This document shows positions 54,013 to 63,673 of a DNA stretch of 64,000 nt, in pieces. Every line of letters begins with the position of its first letter. The first letter of the stretch is position 1. The translations under genes were made by a program, and so were the position numbers. Source of the stretch: Xylanibacter oryzae DSM 17970 (lineage in GTDB: Bacteria > Bacteroidota > Bacteroidia > Bacteroidales > Bacteroidaceae); NCBI RefSeq assembly GCF_000585355.1, contig NZ_KK073873.1, positions 1,452,703 through 1,516,702 on the forward strand, written 5' to 3'. The notes under the pieces are model-generated. The model did not search any database, was not told where the DNA came from, and saw only the letters and a list, made by a program, of their open reading frames with translations.

Positions 54013-54792
54013 ATGAATCATATAAGCCCTTTAGCTTTCGTACATTCTGAAGCAAAACTTGGAGACAACAATATTATTGGACCATTTTGTTTTATCGATA
54101 AGAATACAGTAATTGGCGACAATAATACTTTGCAAAATAGCGTAACAATAAATTACGGAGCACGTATCGGCAACAATAATGAAATTTTCCCTGGAGCAAG
54201 TATAAGTACCAAACCTCAAGATTTGAAATTTAAAGGTGAAGATACTACATGTCAAATTGGTGACAATAACAGTATTAGGGAAAACGTTACGATTTCAAGA
54301 GGAACTGCTTCTAAAGGAACAACTATCCTTGGTAGTAACAACCTATTGATGGAAAGTCTTCATATAGCTCACGACTGTGTATTGGGAAACAGATTGATTA
54401 TAGGTAACGCCACAAAATTTGCAGGAGAGGTTACTATTGACGATGACGCAGTTATAAGTTCTACTGTACTTACACATCAATTTTGCCATATTGGCGGATT
54501 TGTTATGATACAGGGAGGAAGTAAATTTAGCAAAGACATTCCGCCATATATTATTGCAGGAAAAGATTATGGATACTATTGCGGTGTAAACCTGGTAGGA
54601 TTACGCCGGCATGGGTTCAGTAATGAACTGATAAACAATATACACGAGGCTTACAGAATGTTGTACTCTAAAGGCATAATTGAAGAAGGAATTCAGGAAA
54701 TTCAAAAAGAACTTCCTCAATGTAAGGAAATAGATTATATTATAGATTTTGTAAGAAATTCTCAGAGAGGCATAGTACGCCCTCTTGTATAA
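54013..54792 (+). CDS. lpxA: Acyl-ACP-UDP-N-acetylglucosamine O-acyltransferase
   Basis: 259 aa, the normal LpxA length. Hexapeptide repeats from HISPLAFVHSEAKLGDNNIIGPF onward; the catalytic His lies in LHIAHDCVLGNRL; the C-terminal helical part has GLRRHGFSNELINNIHEAYR. It transfers 3-hydroxyacyl from ACP to UDP-GlcNAc, the first step of lipid A synthesis. It follows the lpxC/fabZ fusion after 4 bp and is directly followed by miaA, whose ATG begins on the next base after its stop. Confidence 0.97.
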   Translation: MNHISPLAFVHSEAKLGDNNIIGPFCFIDKNTVIGDNNTLQNSVTINYGARIGNNNEIFPGASISTKPQDLKFKGEDTTCQIGDNNSIRENVTISRGTASKGTTILGSNNLLMESLHIAHDCVLGNRLIIGNATKFAGEVTIDDDAVISSTVLTHQFCHIGGFVMIQGGSKFSKDIPPYIIAGKDYGYYCGVNLVGLRRHGFSNELINNIHEAYRMLYSKGIIEEGIQEIQKELPQCKEIDYIIDFVRNSQRGIVRPLV

Positions 54793-55689
54793 ATGAAAAC
54801 ACTCGTCGTTGTTGTAGGACCTACTGGCGTCGGCAAGACAGAAACATGTTTAGGTATTGCAGAACATTTCAATATACCAATCATCAATGCAGACTCACGC
54901 CAGATTTATGCAGAGCTACCTATTGGAACTGCTGCACCAACTATATCACAGCAGCGACGAGTAAAACATTTTTTCGTAGGTAATCTCCATATAGAGGATT
55001 ATTATAATGCATCGATGTTCGAAAACGATGTACTGAATATCATAAAACATTTGTTTGAAGAAAGTGACATCGCTATGATGAGTGGTGGCAGTATGATGTA
55101 CATAGATGCTGTGTGTGATGGAATTGACGAAATCCCTACTATTGATGAGAGAACAAGGCTAATGATAAAAAAGAAGTATGAATCAGATGGTCTTGATGTG
55201 CTTTGCAAAGAGCTGAAAGTACTAGACCCAGAATATTACGATATTGTGGATTTAAATAATACACGTAGGGTTATACATGCCATTGAAATTTGTACAATGA
55301 CAGGAAAAACTTATACTTCTTTCAGATCTAATGTCAAAAAACAAAGACCCTTTAATATCATAAAGGTAGGATTAGAACGCTCAAGGGAGAGAATGTATGA
55401 ACGAATAAATGCACGCGTACTAACAATGATTGAAGAAGGCCTAATTAAAGAAGCAAAAAGAGTATACTCAAAACGAACATTAAATTCACTTAATACAGTA
55501 GGATATAAAGAATTATTCGAATATTTTGATGGGATCATCAACAAGGAAGAAGCAATCAGACGAATACAAAGCAATACACGCAGGTATTGCCGCAAACAAC
55601 TTACGTGGTTTCACCATGACGATAAAATAAAATGGTTTGCTCCTTCTGATATTGAAGAAATCATAAAATATATAACTTTAATGATATAG
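54793..55689 (+). CDS. miaA: tRNA dimethylallyltransferase
   Basis: 298 aa. P-loop GPTGVGKTETCLGIA at residues 8-22, the substrate motif INADSRQIYAELPIGTAAPT, and MSGGSMMYIDAVCDGIDEIP. The C-terminal RRYCRKQLTWFHHD is the family ending (RYARRQLTWFR). It prenylates A37 of tRNAs that read U-starting codons. The start is immediate after the lpxA stop, so it is translated from the lpx operon. Confidence 0.96.
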   Translation: MKTLVVVVGPTGVGKTETCLGIAEHFNIPIINADSRQIYAELPIGTAAPTISQQRRVKHFFVGNLHIEDYYNASMFENDVLNIIKHLFEESDIAMMSGGSMMYIDAVCDGIDEIPTIDERTRLMIKKKYESDGLDVLCKELKVLDPEYYDIVDLNNTRRVIHAIEICTMTGKTYTSFRSNVKKQRPFNIIKVGLERSRERMYERINARVLTMIEEGLIKEAKRVYSKRTLNSLNTVGYKELFEYFDGIINKEEAIRRIQSNTRRYCRKQLTWFHHDDKIKWFAPSDIEEIIKYITLMI

Positions 55690-55715
55690 AAATCTTTTTA
55701 TATTTATTTTTGCAG

Positions 55716-55723
55716 TATCTTTG
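55716..55723 (+). promoter_or_regulatory. Promoter -7 element of the penicillin-binding protein gene
   Basis: The plus strand reads TATCTTTG followed by CA, 42 bp before the ATG at 55765. A second TTTTTGCA lies just upstream at about 55707-55714. Confidence 0.7.
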
Positions 55724-55764
55724 CAGCGTTTAATTTAAAGAATAAATAAAGTAAAATAAACAAT

Positions 55765-58353
55765 ATGAGTAGAATTCTCAATGAAAAGAATGGCTCACGC
55801 ATCATCAACTTTTTAAGATGGTGTATCAAAAAGTCACGTCAATTCTGGAAATGGTACAAAGGTTTGTACATCAAAGCTCCATGGTATAAGAAAACAGCTG
55901 TTGTAATAGCATCATTAATAGTTTTGTTTTTTATTTATCTTGGAACCGTTGATATTAACTTCCTATGGCTGTTTGGCAAATCACCTGGCTTCTCCAAGAT
56001 AAAGAATCCTAACACCGCTGAAGCATCTGAAATATATAGTGCCGACAATGTCATGATAGGACGTTTTTTCAATCAGAATCGTCAACCAGTCAAGTACAAT
56101 GAAGTTAACCCAAAATTTTGGAAAGCTCTTATTGATACAGAGGATGAACGTTTTTTCCATCATTTTGGCATAGACTTTCAAGGTATGTTCGCTGCTGCCA
56201 AGGATATGGTACTACATCACGATGCTCGTGGTGCTTCTACTATCACTCAACAGTTAGCTAAGAATATGTTTCGAGTTCGTACCCAATATTCAACAGGACT
56301 ACTTGGATATATACCGGGGCTAAGAATGCTCATTATGAAAAGTAAGGAGTGGATTATCGCTACTAAACTTGAAATGATGTACAATAAGAAAGATATCCTT
56401 ATGATGTATGCTAACACGGTTGACTTTGGTAGTAACGCTTACGGTATTAAAACTGCTTGTAAGACTTATTTCAATTCGACACCTAAAAATATCACGACAG
56501 AACAGGCTGCATTACTTGTTGGTATGCTTAAGGCTACATCATTTTATAATCCGCTTACAAATCCTAAAAACAGTCTTAGACGGCGTAATGTCGTTTTAGA
56601 CAATATGGTTAGTCACGGTGACATGAAGAGAGAGGAATATGACTCTTTAAAAATAATTCCTATCAAACTTGACTATAGTGTAGAAAACACTTATGATGGT
56701 CAAGCAACATACTTCCGAGAGGCTGTCGCCAATTATCTTAAAGACTGGTGTAAACAAAATGGCTATGACCTATATACTAGCGGTCTTAAAATTTACACAA
56801 CAGTAGATACTAAAATGCAAAAATATGCTGAAGAGGCTGCTGTAAAGCAAATGAAGATAGTACAGCAAAACTTTAAGGCACACTGGGGTAACAGAGATCC
56901 GTGGGTTGACGAAAAAGGTAATGTTATACCAGGATTCATTGAAGACAAAATCCAAAAATTACCCATATATAAATATCTTATACAGAAATATTCGAATAGC
57001 CCTGATAGTGTGGCTTATTGCCTTAATAAGGCACATAAAGTAAAACTATTTGACTATCAGAAGGGCACTGTAGTAAAAGAGATGAGCACAATAGACTCAC
57101 TAAAATATATGATACATTTCATGCATTGTGGATTCGTAGCAATGGAACCACAAAGCGGCTATGTCAAAGCATGGGTAGGTGATATTGATTTCAAAACATG
57201 GAAATATGATAAAGTAACATCAATGCGTCAGCCTGGTTCTACATTCAAATTATTCGTTTACACAGAAGCAATGAATCAGGGACTGACCCCTTGTGACAAA
57301 CGCCGTGACGAATATATAAGCATGCAAGTCTATGATAAGGTAAAAAGACAAATGGTTACATGGACTCCATCCAACGCTAATGGTTCTTTTTCAGGAGATT
57401 CTATTCCTCTTAAGAGTGCTTTTGCAAAGAGCATAAACTCTGTTGCTGTACGCTTAGGTCAGGAAGTAGGTACTGCAAATATAATAAAGACCGCACATGC
57501 AATGGGCATAAAGAGCCCTCTAGATGATACACCTTCATTAGCCTTAGGCTCATCAGATGTGAATCTGTTGGAATTGGTAAATTCATATTGCTGTGTGGCT
57601 AACGATGGTAAAACTCATGCTCCTGTTCTAGTAACACGTATTGTAGACCGTGATGGAAATGAGGTATATACCGCACCATCAGAAACTCGCCAAGCTATAC
57701 CATATAAGAGTGCCTTTCTAGTACAGCAATTACTTCAAGGCGGTATGCGTGAACCAGGTGGTACATCTCAACCTCTATGGGGTTACGTAGGAAACTTCCG
57801 TGATACTGAATTTGGCGGTAAAACAGGTACTTCGAATAACCATTCTGATGCATGGTTTGTAGGCGTAAGTCCAAAACTCGTAGTTGGTGCATGGGTTGGT
57901 GGCGAATACCGTTGCATACATTTTAGAACTGGAGCTTTGGGACAGGGAAGCAGAACGGCATTGCCTATATGTGGCTACTTCCTTCAAAGTGTATTCCAAG
58001 ATCCACATTTCAAACGCTATCATTGTAAATTCGGAAAACCAAAAGATGATGATATAACTAGCGGAATGTATAATTGTGCAAGTTATGCTCCAAAGCAAAA
58101 GGCTGAAGCAACAAAAGATAGTTTGAAAGGGGAAGACGAAATGATAGAATTAGACGAAAATGGTAACCCAGTAATTAAAGACAACGCTGAAGAAGGCGGA
58201 GAACGTGAACCAGTTGCTACTGAGTCTGATAAGCCTACCGCCACTAAGCAGGAGAAAAATGCTGTAACGACTGAACAAAACAGCCAACCGAAAAAAGAAA
58301 AGAAAAAGAAAAGTAAGACTTCTCTTAAACAAATGAGTCTCGATGATTTCTAA
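55765..58353 (+). CDS. Class A penicillin-binding protein (PBP1A-like transglycosylase/transpeptidase)
   Basis: 862 aa. One TM helix at about residues 45-65. GT51 glycosyltransferase domain: EDERFFHHFGIDFQG with the catalytic Glu, and GASTITQQLAKNMF. Transpeptidase domain: the active-site serine in QPGSTFKLFVY (STFK), SxN as SIN in KSINSVAVRL, and KTGTS in GGKTGTSNNHSDAWFVG. The C-terminal ~90 residues are charged and of low complexity (Lys/Glu-rich), ending LKQMSLDDF. It builds and cross-links peptidoglycan in the periplasm. It overlaps the helicase gene by 11 bp. Confidence 0.96.
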   Translation: MSRILNEKNGSRIINFLRWCIKKSRQFWKWYKGLYIKAPWYKKTAVVIASLIVLFFIYLGTVDINFLWLFGKSPGFSKIKNPNTAEASEIYSADNVMIGRFFNQNRQPVKYNEVNPKFWKALIDTEDERFFHHFGIDFQGMFAAAKDMVLHHDARGASTITQQLAKNMFRVRTQYSTGLLGYIPGLRMLIMKSKEWIIATKLEMMYNKKDILMMYANTVDFGSNAYGIKTACKTYFNSTPKNITTEQAALLVGMLKATSFYNPLTNPKNSLRRRNVVLDNMVSHGDMKREEYDSLKIIPIKLDYSVENTYDGQATYFREAVANYLKDWCKQNGYDLYTSGLKIYTTVDTKMQKYAEEAAVKQMKIVQQNFKAHWGNRDPWVDEKGNVIPGFIEDKIQKLPIYKYLIQKYSNSPDSVAYCLNKAHKVKLFDYQKGTVVKEMSTIDSLKYMIHFMHCGFVAMEPQSGYVKAWVGDIDFKTWKYDKVTSMRQPGSTFKLFVYTEAMNQGLTPCDKRRDEYISMQVYDKVKRQMVTWTPSNANGSFSGDSIPLKSAFAKSINSVAVRLGQEVGTANIIKTAHAMGIKSPLDDTPSLALGSSDVNLLELVNSYCCVANDGKTHAPVLVTRIVDRDGNEVYTAPSETRQAIPYKSAFLVQQLLQGGMREPGGTSQPLWGYVGNFRDTEFGGKTGTSNNHSDAWFVGVSPKLVVGAWVGGEYRCIHFRTGALGQGSRTALPICGYFLQSVFQDPHFKRYHCKFGKPKDDDITSGMYNCASYAPKQKAEATKDSLKGEDEMIELDENGNPVIKDNAEEGGEREPVATESDKPTATKQEKNAVTTEQNSQPKKEKKKKSKTSLKQMSLDDF

Positions 58354-60079
58354 TTCAAATGTAGACTTAGATAACAAAGAGCTTCAAAAGGCTCTGCAAT
58401 TAATCCAATTTACCCGTCGCTCGCTCTTCCTTACAGGGAAAGCAGGGACGGGTAAATCGACTTTTCTACGATATATATGTTCTGTAACAAAAAAGAAATA
58501 CGTTGTTCTTGCACCTACAGGCATTGCAGCAATCAATGCTGGTGGTTCTACACTACATAGTTTTTTCAAGATCCCTTTTTTTCCACTACTACCTAATGAT
58601 TCTAGATATTCAGTGAGACATATCAAGGAAACTCTGAAATATAATGGTACCCAACGAAGATTACTCAGGGAAGTAGAACTTATTATAATTGACGAAATTA
58701 GTATGGTAAGAGCTGATATAATTGACTTTGTTGATAAAGTGCTACGCATATATTCACATAATATGCGCGAACCTTTTGGTGGAAAACAGCTTTTGTTAGT
58801 AGGCGATATATACCAACTTGAACCTGTAATAAAAGAAGAAGACCGTAAACTTTTACGGCCATTTTATACTTCTTGTTTTTTCTTTGATGCCAATGTTTTC
58901 AAAGATATGCAATTAGTAAGTATTGAACTAAAAAAAGTTTACCGACAGTCTGATGCTTCTTTTGTTGATATATTAAACCGTATCAGGAATAGCACTACTA
59001 CTACTGATGATATCATTAAACTAAACCAACGCCTTAATACCGAACTACCAACGAAAGATAATGATCTAGTAATAACTTTAGCTACACGACGTGATACCGT
59101 TGACTATATTAATGACAAAAAATTGGATGAACTTCCAGGAACTGCGACAACCTTTACAGGAGAGATAAGAGGAGAATTTCCACAAAACTCTCTACCCAAT
59201 CCTATAGAGCTAAAAGTTAAAGTAGGAGCGCAAATTATTTTTATCAAGAATGATATGGATAAGAGATGGGTAAATGGTACCCTTGGTGTAATAGAAGCTA
59301 TAGACGAAAAAGAAAAAATTATATATGTTGTTACTGAAGATGGCAACGAATATGAAGTACAACGAGAATCATGGAGAAACCTCAGATATACATTTAATGA
59401 TACTGAAAAGAAAATAGAAGAAGAAGAACTTGGAGTATATATACAATATCCAATCCGCTTAGCATGGGCAATAACTATTCATAAGAGTCAAGGACTCACA
59501 TTCAGACAGGTTCAAATTGATTTTACAGGAGGTGTTTTTGCTGGTGGGCAAGCGTATGTTGCACTAAGCCGGTGCACTTCTCTTGATGGCATCAGCCTAA
59601 AAGATCCAATACGAAGAGACGAGATTTTTGTGCGAAACGAAATAATAAATTTTGCTAAGCATTATAATGATAATAGCATCATAAATAAGGCTATAAAAGA
59701 GAGTAAAGCAGATAAGGAATATCATGACGCAATAAAGGCTTTCGAAGTTGGTGATATGGATAAGTTCCTAAATGATTTTTTTAAGGCAATACATAGTAGA
59801 TATGACATTGAGAAGCCCGCAGCAAAACGCTTAATAAGACGTAAACTGAATTGTATCAATTCGCTTAAAGAGCAAAATTGCAAATTAATAGAAGAAAAGA
59901 AAAGACAAGATAAATTTTTGATGAGATTAGCTGCAGAATTTACATTACTTGGCAAAGAATGTGAGAAAGAACACATGAATGGAGCAGCCATATCAAACTA
60001 TAAGAAAGCAATTGAGTTGTACCCAAACGCAAAAGATGCAATAAGAAGACTAAAAAAATTGGAAGATAATGTTTCCTAA
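58343..60079 (+). CDS. Pif1/RecD-like SF1 DNA helicase with C-terminal TPR-like tail
   Basis: 578 aa. Walker A LTGKAGTGKSTFLRYI at about residue 30, motif Ia LAPTGIAAINAGGSTLHSFFKIPF, Walker B IIIDEISMVRAD, and C-terminal SF1B motifs AITIHKSQGLTF and YVALSRCTSLDG. These are hallmarks of Pif1-like helicases, 5'-3' enzymes that resolve DNA structures. After ~residue 460 there is a lysine-rich coiled part and a single TPR-like unit (NYKKAIELYPNAKDAIRRL). The ATG lies 11 bp inside the PBP gene, so translation is coupled although the functions seem unrelated. Confidence 0.92.
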   Translation: MISNSNVDLDNKELQKALQLIQFTRRSLFLTGKAGTGKSTFLRYICSVTKKKYVVLAPTGIAAINAGGSTLHSFFKIPFFPLLPNDSRYSVRHIKETLKYNGTQRRLLREVELIIIDEISMVRADIIDFVDKVLRIYSHNMREPFGGKQLLLVGDIYQLEPVIKEEDRKLLRPFYTSCFFFDANVFKDMQLVSIELKKVYRQSDASFVDILNRIRNSTTTTDDIIKLNQRLNTELPTKDNDLVITLATRRDTVDYINDKKLDELPGTATTFTGEIRGEFPQNSLPNPIELKVKVGAQIIFIKNDMDKRWVNGTLGVIEAIDEKEKIIYVVTEDGNEYEVQRESWRNLRYTFNDTEKKIEEEELGVYIQYPIRLAWAITIHKSQGLTFRQVQIDFTGGVFAGGQAYVALSRCTSLDGISLKDPIRRDEIFVRNEIINFAKHYNDNSIINKAIKESKADKEYHDAIKAFEVGDMDKFLNDFFKAIHSRYDIEKPAAKRLIRRKLNCINSLKEQNCKLIEEKKRQDKFLMRLAAEFTLLGKECEKEHMNGAAISNYKKAIELYPNAKDAIRRLKKLEDNVS

Positions 60080-60120
60080 TATATGAGATGTAACACATCA
60101 TAAATGATAAAAATATTTAT

Positions 60121-60160
60121 AAAAAAAGGTTCGCAAATATTAATTTGTGAACCTTTTTTT
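60121..60160. terminator. Bidirectional intrinsic terminator
   Basis: AAAAAAAGGTTCGCAAAT (60121-60138) pairs with ATTTGTGAACCTTTTTTT (60143-60160), one G-T wobble, with A-runs and T-runs at both ends. It serves both the helicase gene (stop 60079) and the convergent PpiD-like gene (stop 60177). Confidence 0.9.
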
Positions 60161-60176
60161 ATAAATCATATTCTGT

Positions 60177-62315
60177 TTAGAAGAAGAGATATCTGTTATC
60201 AACTACCTTTGCCTTAAGGTAAAGTTCGTTCATAAAACGACTAGCAGACTGCATAGCCTGTTGTGACAATTGCTGCTCCTCTGTTTTATCATCAAACTTA
60301 CCAGGACGTTTTGTTTTATTAACCACCTGGAACATATAACCTGCAGCATTTCCCTTTATTACTCTTGGACAGAATTTACCTGCAGCCGTAGCAGCGACAG
60401 CTCCACTGATAGCCGGTTCACTCGCACCTGTAGCCTGTACAAATGTAGGCGAAGAGAATGTAACCTGATTTACGTTAGTGACAATTGCACCCTTAGCCTT
60501 AGCAGCTGCTATACTATTAACGCCTTTCATACGAGCCTGTATCATCTCATACTTTTTCTCCTTCATTACCTCTGCTTTAACAATATCCTTTACATCTTGT
60601 AAAGAGCGATAACCTACTGGATGTATCTTCGTCATAATCATAACTAATAAATGGTCATTATCACCACATTCATATAGAGGAGATACATCACCTGTTTTGG
60701 CTCCAAAAATCCATTTCATAGCATCACGTGTACCATGAATACTAGCAACATAATGCTCAGAATTATACATATCCTTACGTTCACTCACCTTATAACCAAA
60801 TTTGCCTGCGTTTGTCTCAATAGCCTTAGCATCCTGACTCTCACTGACATATTGACTAAACTTATTATATGCTTTAGAATATGTCGACTTAGAAAATTCT
60901 ATTGTCTTTTTGATTACAGCTGCATCATATTTAGTTTCCATACCCTTTTGTGCTAAAACCTGTACGATTACATTACCAGAAGTAACAGCAATATTCTGTA
61001 TTCCGTTAACAGCAGTATGCATAATTGACTGAAGGTATGTTTTATTGTCACCCTCTACAGATCCACTATTCTCATACATGGCTGATGTAAGCCACTGAGC
61101 CTGACCATCCTGTCTATATTTTTTGGCTATATCCTCAAATTTTGCGCCATTTTTAATAGCTGTATAAACACTGTCTGCTGTTTTACGAGCTTGGTTTACG
61201 TTAGCGCCACCAATTTGTATCTGACGGTATTGAATAGAGTCTGACATCTGAGATTTAGAAATAAGTTTAATCACATTAATGCTATTGTCCTGAACATTTA
61301 CAGCAGGTCCATAAACCTGACCAACAGACATTGAATCAAGACGAGCAGCAATATCCTGAGGGAAAGCCTTAGCTGAAACAGGAATACCAAGGTAGTTAAT
61401 CAAAGAAGAAGCTTTACGTACTGTCTGAGCGACATCAGCGCCATTCTTCAACTGATTTGCAGCTCCAGAAATTTCTTTATTAAGTGCTGCACGGTCTGTA
61501 GGAGAAGCAACAACTTTATAATCGACATATTTTATATCTCTGCTCTCAACAAACTGTTTGAACTGCTCTTTCATTTCATCATATTTATCCTTCAAATCGC
61601 TCTCTGTGATTTTAACTTTATTGTCATTAATTGAAGAATAAGGCACAGAAGCCAATTGTATAACGCTCTCTACAGAACGACCTTCAAAGGCCATCTTTGC
61701 AGATATCGGATTTGAAATAAGACAATGAGCAAGAAGACTCTGATATTTTGTCGCAAGAGTTTGTTGACGCAATGTCTTTTCAATGAAAGTCCAGAAATTG
61801 TATATTTTCTCATATTGTTCTGCTGCCTGCGGATTCTTAGATTTGTCCATAGTCTTATACTCAGAAAGGAATTTCTTAAGCATATTTGCATCAAAACGAC
61901 CTGTTTGCTGATTTACAAAAGGAGTCTGCGCAAGCATAGGGTTAGTACCTTCATTTAAGATATTCTCTATTTCCTTATCAGTAACAGTAAGACCAATTTT
62001 CTTAGCCTCTTTCTCAACAATCTTACTTTGAACATACGTGTTCCATATTTGGTCTTTAACCTGATTCAACTCTTCGTCAGTAAGATTATCACGTCCCTGT
62101 GTCATCTTTATAACATCAGTGTACTCATCAATGAGTTTCTGAAAATCCTGAACGGAGATTTTCTCACCTAAGATTTCTCCAACCTGCTGTTTGCTCTCAT
62201 TGCTTGTTGATTCGCAAGAGCGGAACGCTTCCTCGGCGATAAATGCGAAAAGGCCGAATGCTATTATAGCAACCAGAAACACCCCTTTGCTTCTAATTTT
62301 TCCTAATGCTGCCAT
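60177..62315 (-). CDS. PpiD-like peptidylprolyl isomerase / periplasmic chaperone
   Basis: 712 aa. An N-terminal TM anchor (residues ~12-28) is preceded by MAALGKIRSKG, the usual PpiD/SurA-like N-terminus in Bacteroidota. A SurA-N-like chaperone domain follows (GEILGEKISVQDFQKLIDEY, QIWNTYVQSKIVEKEAKKIG). The central parvulin-like region is around SDSIQYRQIQIGG and AKFEDIAKKYRQDG. It should help fold outer-membrane proteins at the periplasmic face of the inner membrane. The gene is transcribed from a promoter at 62361-62368 and lies downstream of the CNNM/CorC gene on the same strand. Confidence 0.92.
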   Translation of the reverse strand: MAALGKIRSKGVFLVAIIAFGLFAFIAEEAFRSCESTSNESKQQVGEILGEKISVQDFQKLIDEYTDVIKMTQGRDNLTDEELNQVKDQIWNTYVQSKIVEKEAKKIGLTVTDKEIENILNEGTNPMLAQTPFVNQQTGRFDANMLKKFLSEYKTMDKSKNPQAAEQYEKIYNFWTFIEKTLRQQTLATKYQSLLAHCLISNPISAKMAFEGRSVESVIQLASVPYSSINDNKVKITESDLKDKYDEMKEQFKQFVESRDIKYVDYKVVASPTDRAALNKEISGAANQLKNGADVAQTVRKASSLINYLGIPVSAKAFPQDIAARLDSMSVGQVYGPAVNVQDNSINVIKLISKSQMSDSIQYRQIQIGGANVNQARKTADSVYTAIKNGAKFEDIAKKYRQDGQAQWLTSAMYENSGSVEGDNKTYLQSIMHTAVNGIQNIAVTSGNVIVQVLAQKGMETKYDAAVIKKTIEFSKSTYSKAYNKFSQYVSESQDAKAIETNAGKFGYKVSERKDMYNSEHYVASIHGTRDAMKWIFGAKTGDVSPLYECGDNDHLLVMIMTKIHPVGYRSLQDVKDIVKAEVMKEKKYEMIQARMKGVNSIAAAKAKGAIVTNVNQVTFSSPTFVQATGASEPAISGAVAATAAGKFCPRVIKGNAAGYMFQVVNKTKRPGKFDDKTEEQQLSQQAMQSASRFMNELYLKAKVVDNRYLFF

Positions 62316-62360
62316 TACTTTTAATTATTTTTGTTTATTTATGTTTTCAAATTTAGCGTA

Positions 62361-62368
62361 CAAATTTA
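62361..62368 (-). promoter_or_regulatory. Promoter -7 element of the PpiD-like gene
   Basis: The minus strand reads TAAATTTG, with TTG about 17-20 bp upstream (AATTGCTA) at the -33 position. The leader to the ATG at 62315 is about 40 nt. Confidence 0.7.
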
Positions 62369-62413
62369 CAAAAAATATAGCAATTATGCGACCTTTTTAC
62401 GTAAAAAATTACT

Positions 62414-63673
62414 TTAAACGTTAACTTTTAGTCTCACTACCTCTATTTTCGTCATTGTATTCTTTATTATCTTAAATTCAAACTTACCGATTTTCACAAT
62501 ATCATTAAGTTTAGGAAAACTTTGATAGTAATTAAGTATAAGCCCGCTTACTGTCATATAGTCATCACTTTCAGGCAAATCAATATCAAACATCTCATTT
62601 ACCTTCTCTATTTCAAGACGTGCAGACAAAACATACTCTCCATTTTCAGTTTTCTTAGCAATATAACTTGAATTGTCATGTTCATCCTCTATATCTCCAA
62701 AAATATCTTCCACTATATCTTCAAGTGATACAATACCACTTGTGCCTCCAAATTCGTCAACTACGACACCCAGACTTTTCTTCTGTTGCAAGAAAAGATG
62801 CATCAAATTTTGAGCTGCCATTGTTTCAGGTACAAAAGGCATTGTCCTTATATTATCACGCCACTGCTTTGAATTACGGAACATCTCGGAAGAATGTATG
62901 TAACCTATTATATGATCTATATCTTCTTTATAAACTATTATCTTTGAATTTCCACTCTCAACAAATTTATTCATTAGTTCACCTTCACTACAATCTATTT
63001 CTACAGCTTTTATCTCAGTACGAGGCACCATACAGTCTCTGACTTTAGTATCAGAAAAATCTAAGGCATTTTGGAATATTTTAACTTCATCTTCTATATC
63101 ATCATCGCTTTTGGCATTATCAATACTGCTCTGCACCAAATAGTCCAAATCAATTTTTGAAAATTCTTTATCACCTTTTGCCTTCCTCATTTTCACACCT
63201 AAAAGTTTTAATATGAAGTGAGACATGAATGTAGAGAATCTAGATATTGGGAAAAGTACTATATAACATACAAACGCAGGTACTGCAAAAAAAGTAAGTA
63301 AACGGTTTGGACTGCTTTTGAAAAGAGCTTTCGGCAAAAACTCACCTGTAAACAGGACTATTATTGTAGATAGCACCGTGTCAACTGGAACAGTAAATCC
63401 AACAGGCTGACCTAAAAATATAGTATTATCAAACAAATGAGCAATGAGTATTCCGTAGATTACCAAAGCTATATTATTGCCTACAAGCATTGTAGACACG
63501 AAATTATTAGGATGCCTGTAAAAGACAGAAATAGCTTTCTGCGAAAATCCATTCTTTTCCTTTTCCATTTCCGCAAGAAGTCGGTTGCTGGAAACAAAAG
63601 CTATCTCCATACCCGAAAAGAATGCAGAGAAAAGCATTGTTATTACTATCTCTATTATTTGTGTGGTCATCAA
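62414..63673 (-). CDS. CNNM/CorC-type membrane protein (hemolysin family, GldE-like)
   Basis: 419 aa. The N-terminal CNNM (DUF21) domain has three to four TM helices (IIEIVITMLFSAFFSGMEIAF, NFVSTMLVGNNIALVIYGIL, VDTVLSTIIVLFTGEFLPKALF). Two CBS motifs follow (VRDCMVPRTEIKAVEI, FVPETMAAQNLMHLF), then GVVVDEFGGTSGIVSLEDIVEDIFGDI and a C-terminal CorC/HlyC transporter-associated domain. Members are linked to Mg2+ homeostasis and, in Bacteroidota, to gliding protein GldE. It overlaps lptC by 4 bp. Confidence 0.93.
   Translation of the reverse strand: MMTTQIIEIVITMLFSAFFSGMEIAFVSSNRLLAEMEKEKNGFSQKAISVFYRHPNNFVSTMLVGNNIALVIYGILIAHLFDNTIFLGQPVGFTVPVDTVLSTIIVLFTGEFLPKALFKSSPNRLLTFFAVPAFVCYIVLFPISRFSTFMSHFILKLLGVKMRKAKGDKEFSKIDLDYLVQSSIDNAKSDDDIEDEVKIFQNALDFSDTKVRDCMVPRTEIKAVEIDCSEGELMNKFVESGNSKIIVYKEDIDHIIGYIHSSEMFRNSKQWRDNIRTMPFVPETMAAQNLMHLFLQQKKSLGVVVDEFGGTSGIVSLEDIVEDIFGDIEDEHDNSSYIAKKTENGEYVLSARLEIEKVNEMFDIDLPESDDYMTVSGLILNYYQSFPKLNDIVKIGKFEFKIIKNTMTKIEVVRLKVNV

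Noticed and set aside
58343-60079. Reading the helicase as a mobile-element or RecD subunit gene
   Set aside because: There are no RecBC neighbours or transposon features; motifs fit a stand-alone Pif1-like helicase in a housekeeping context.
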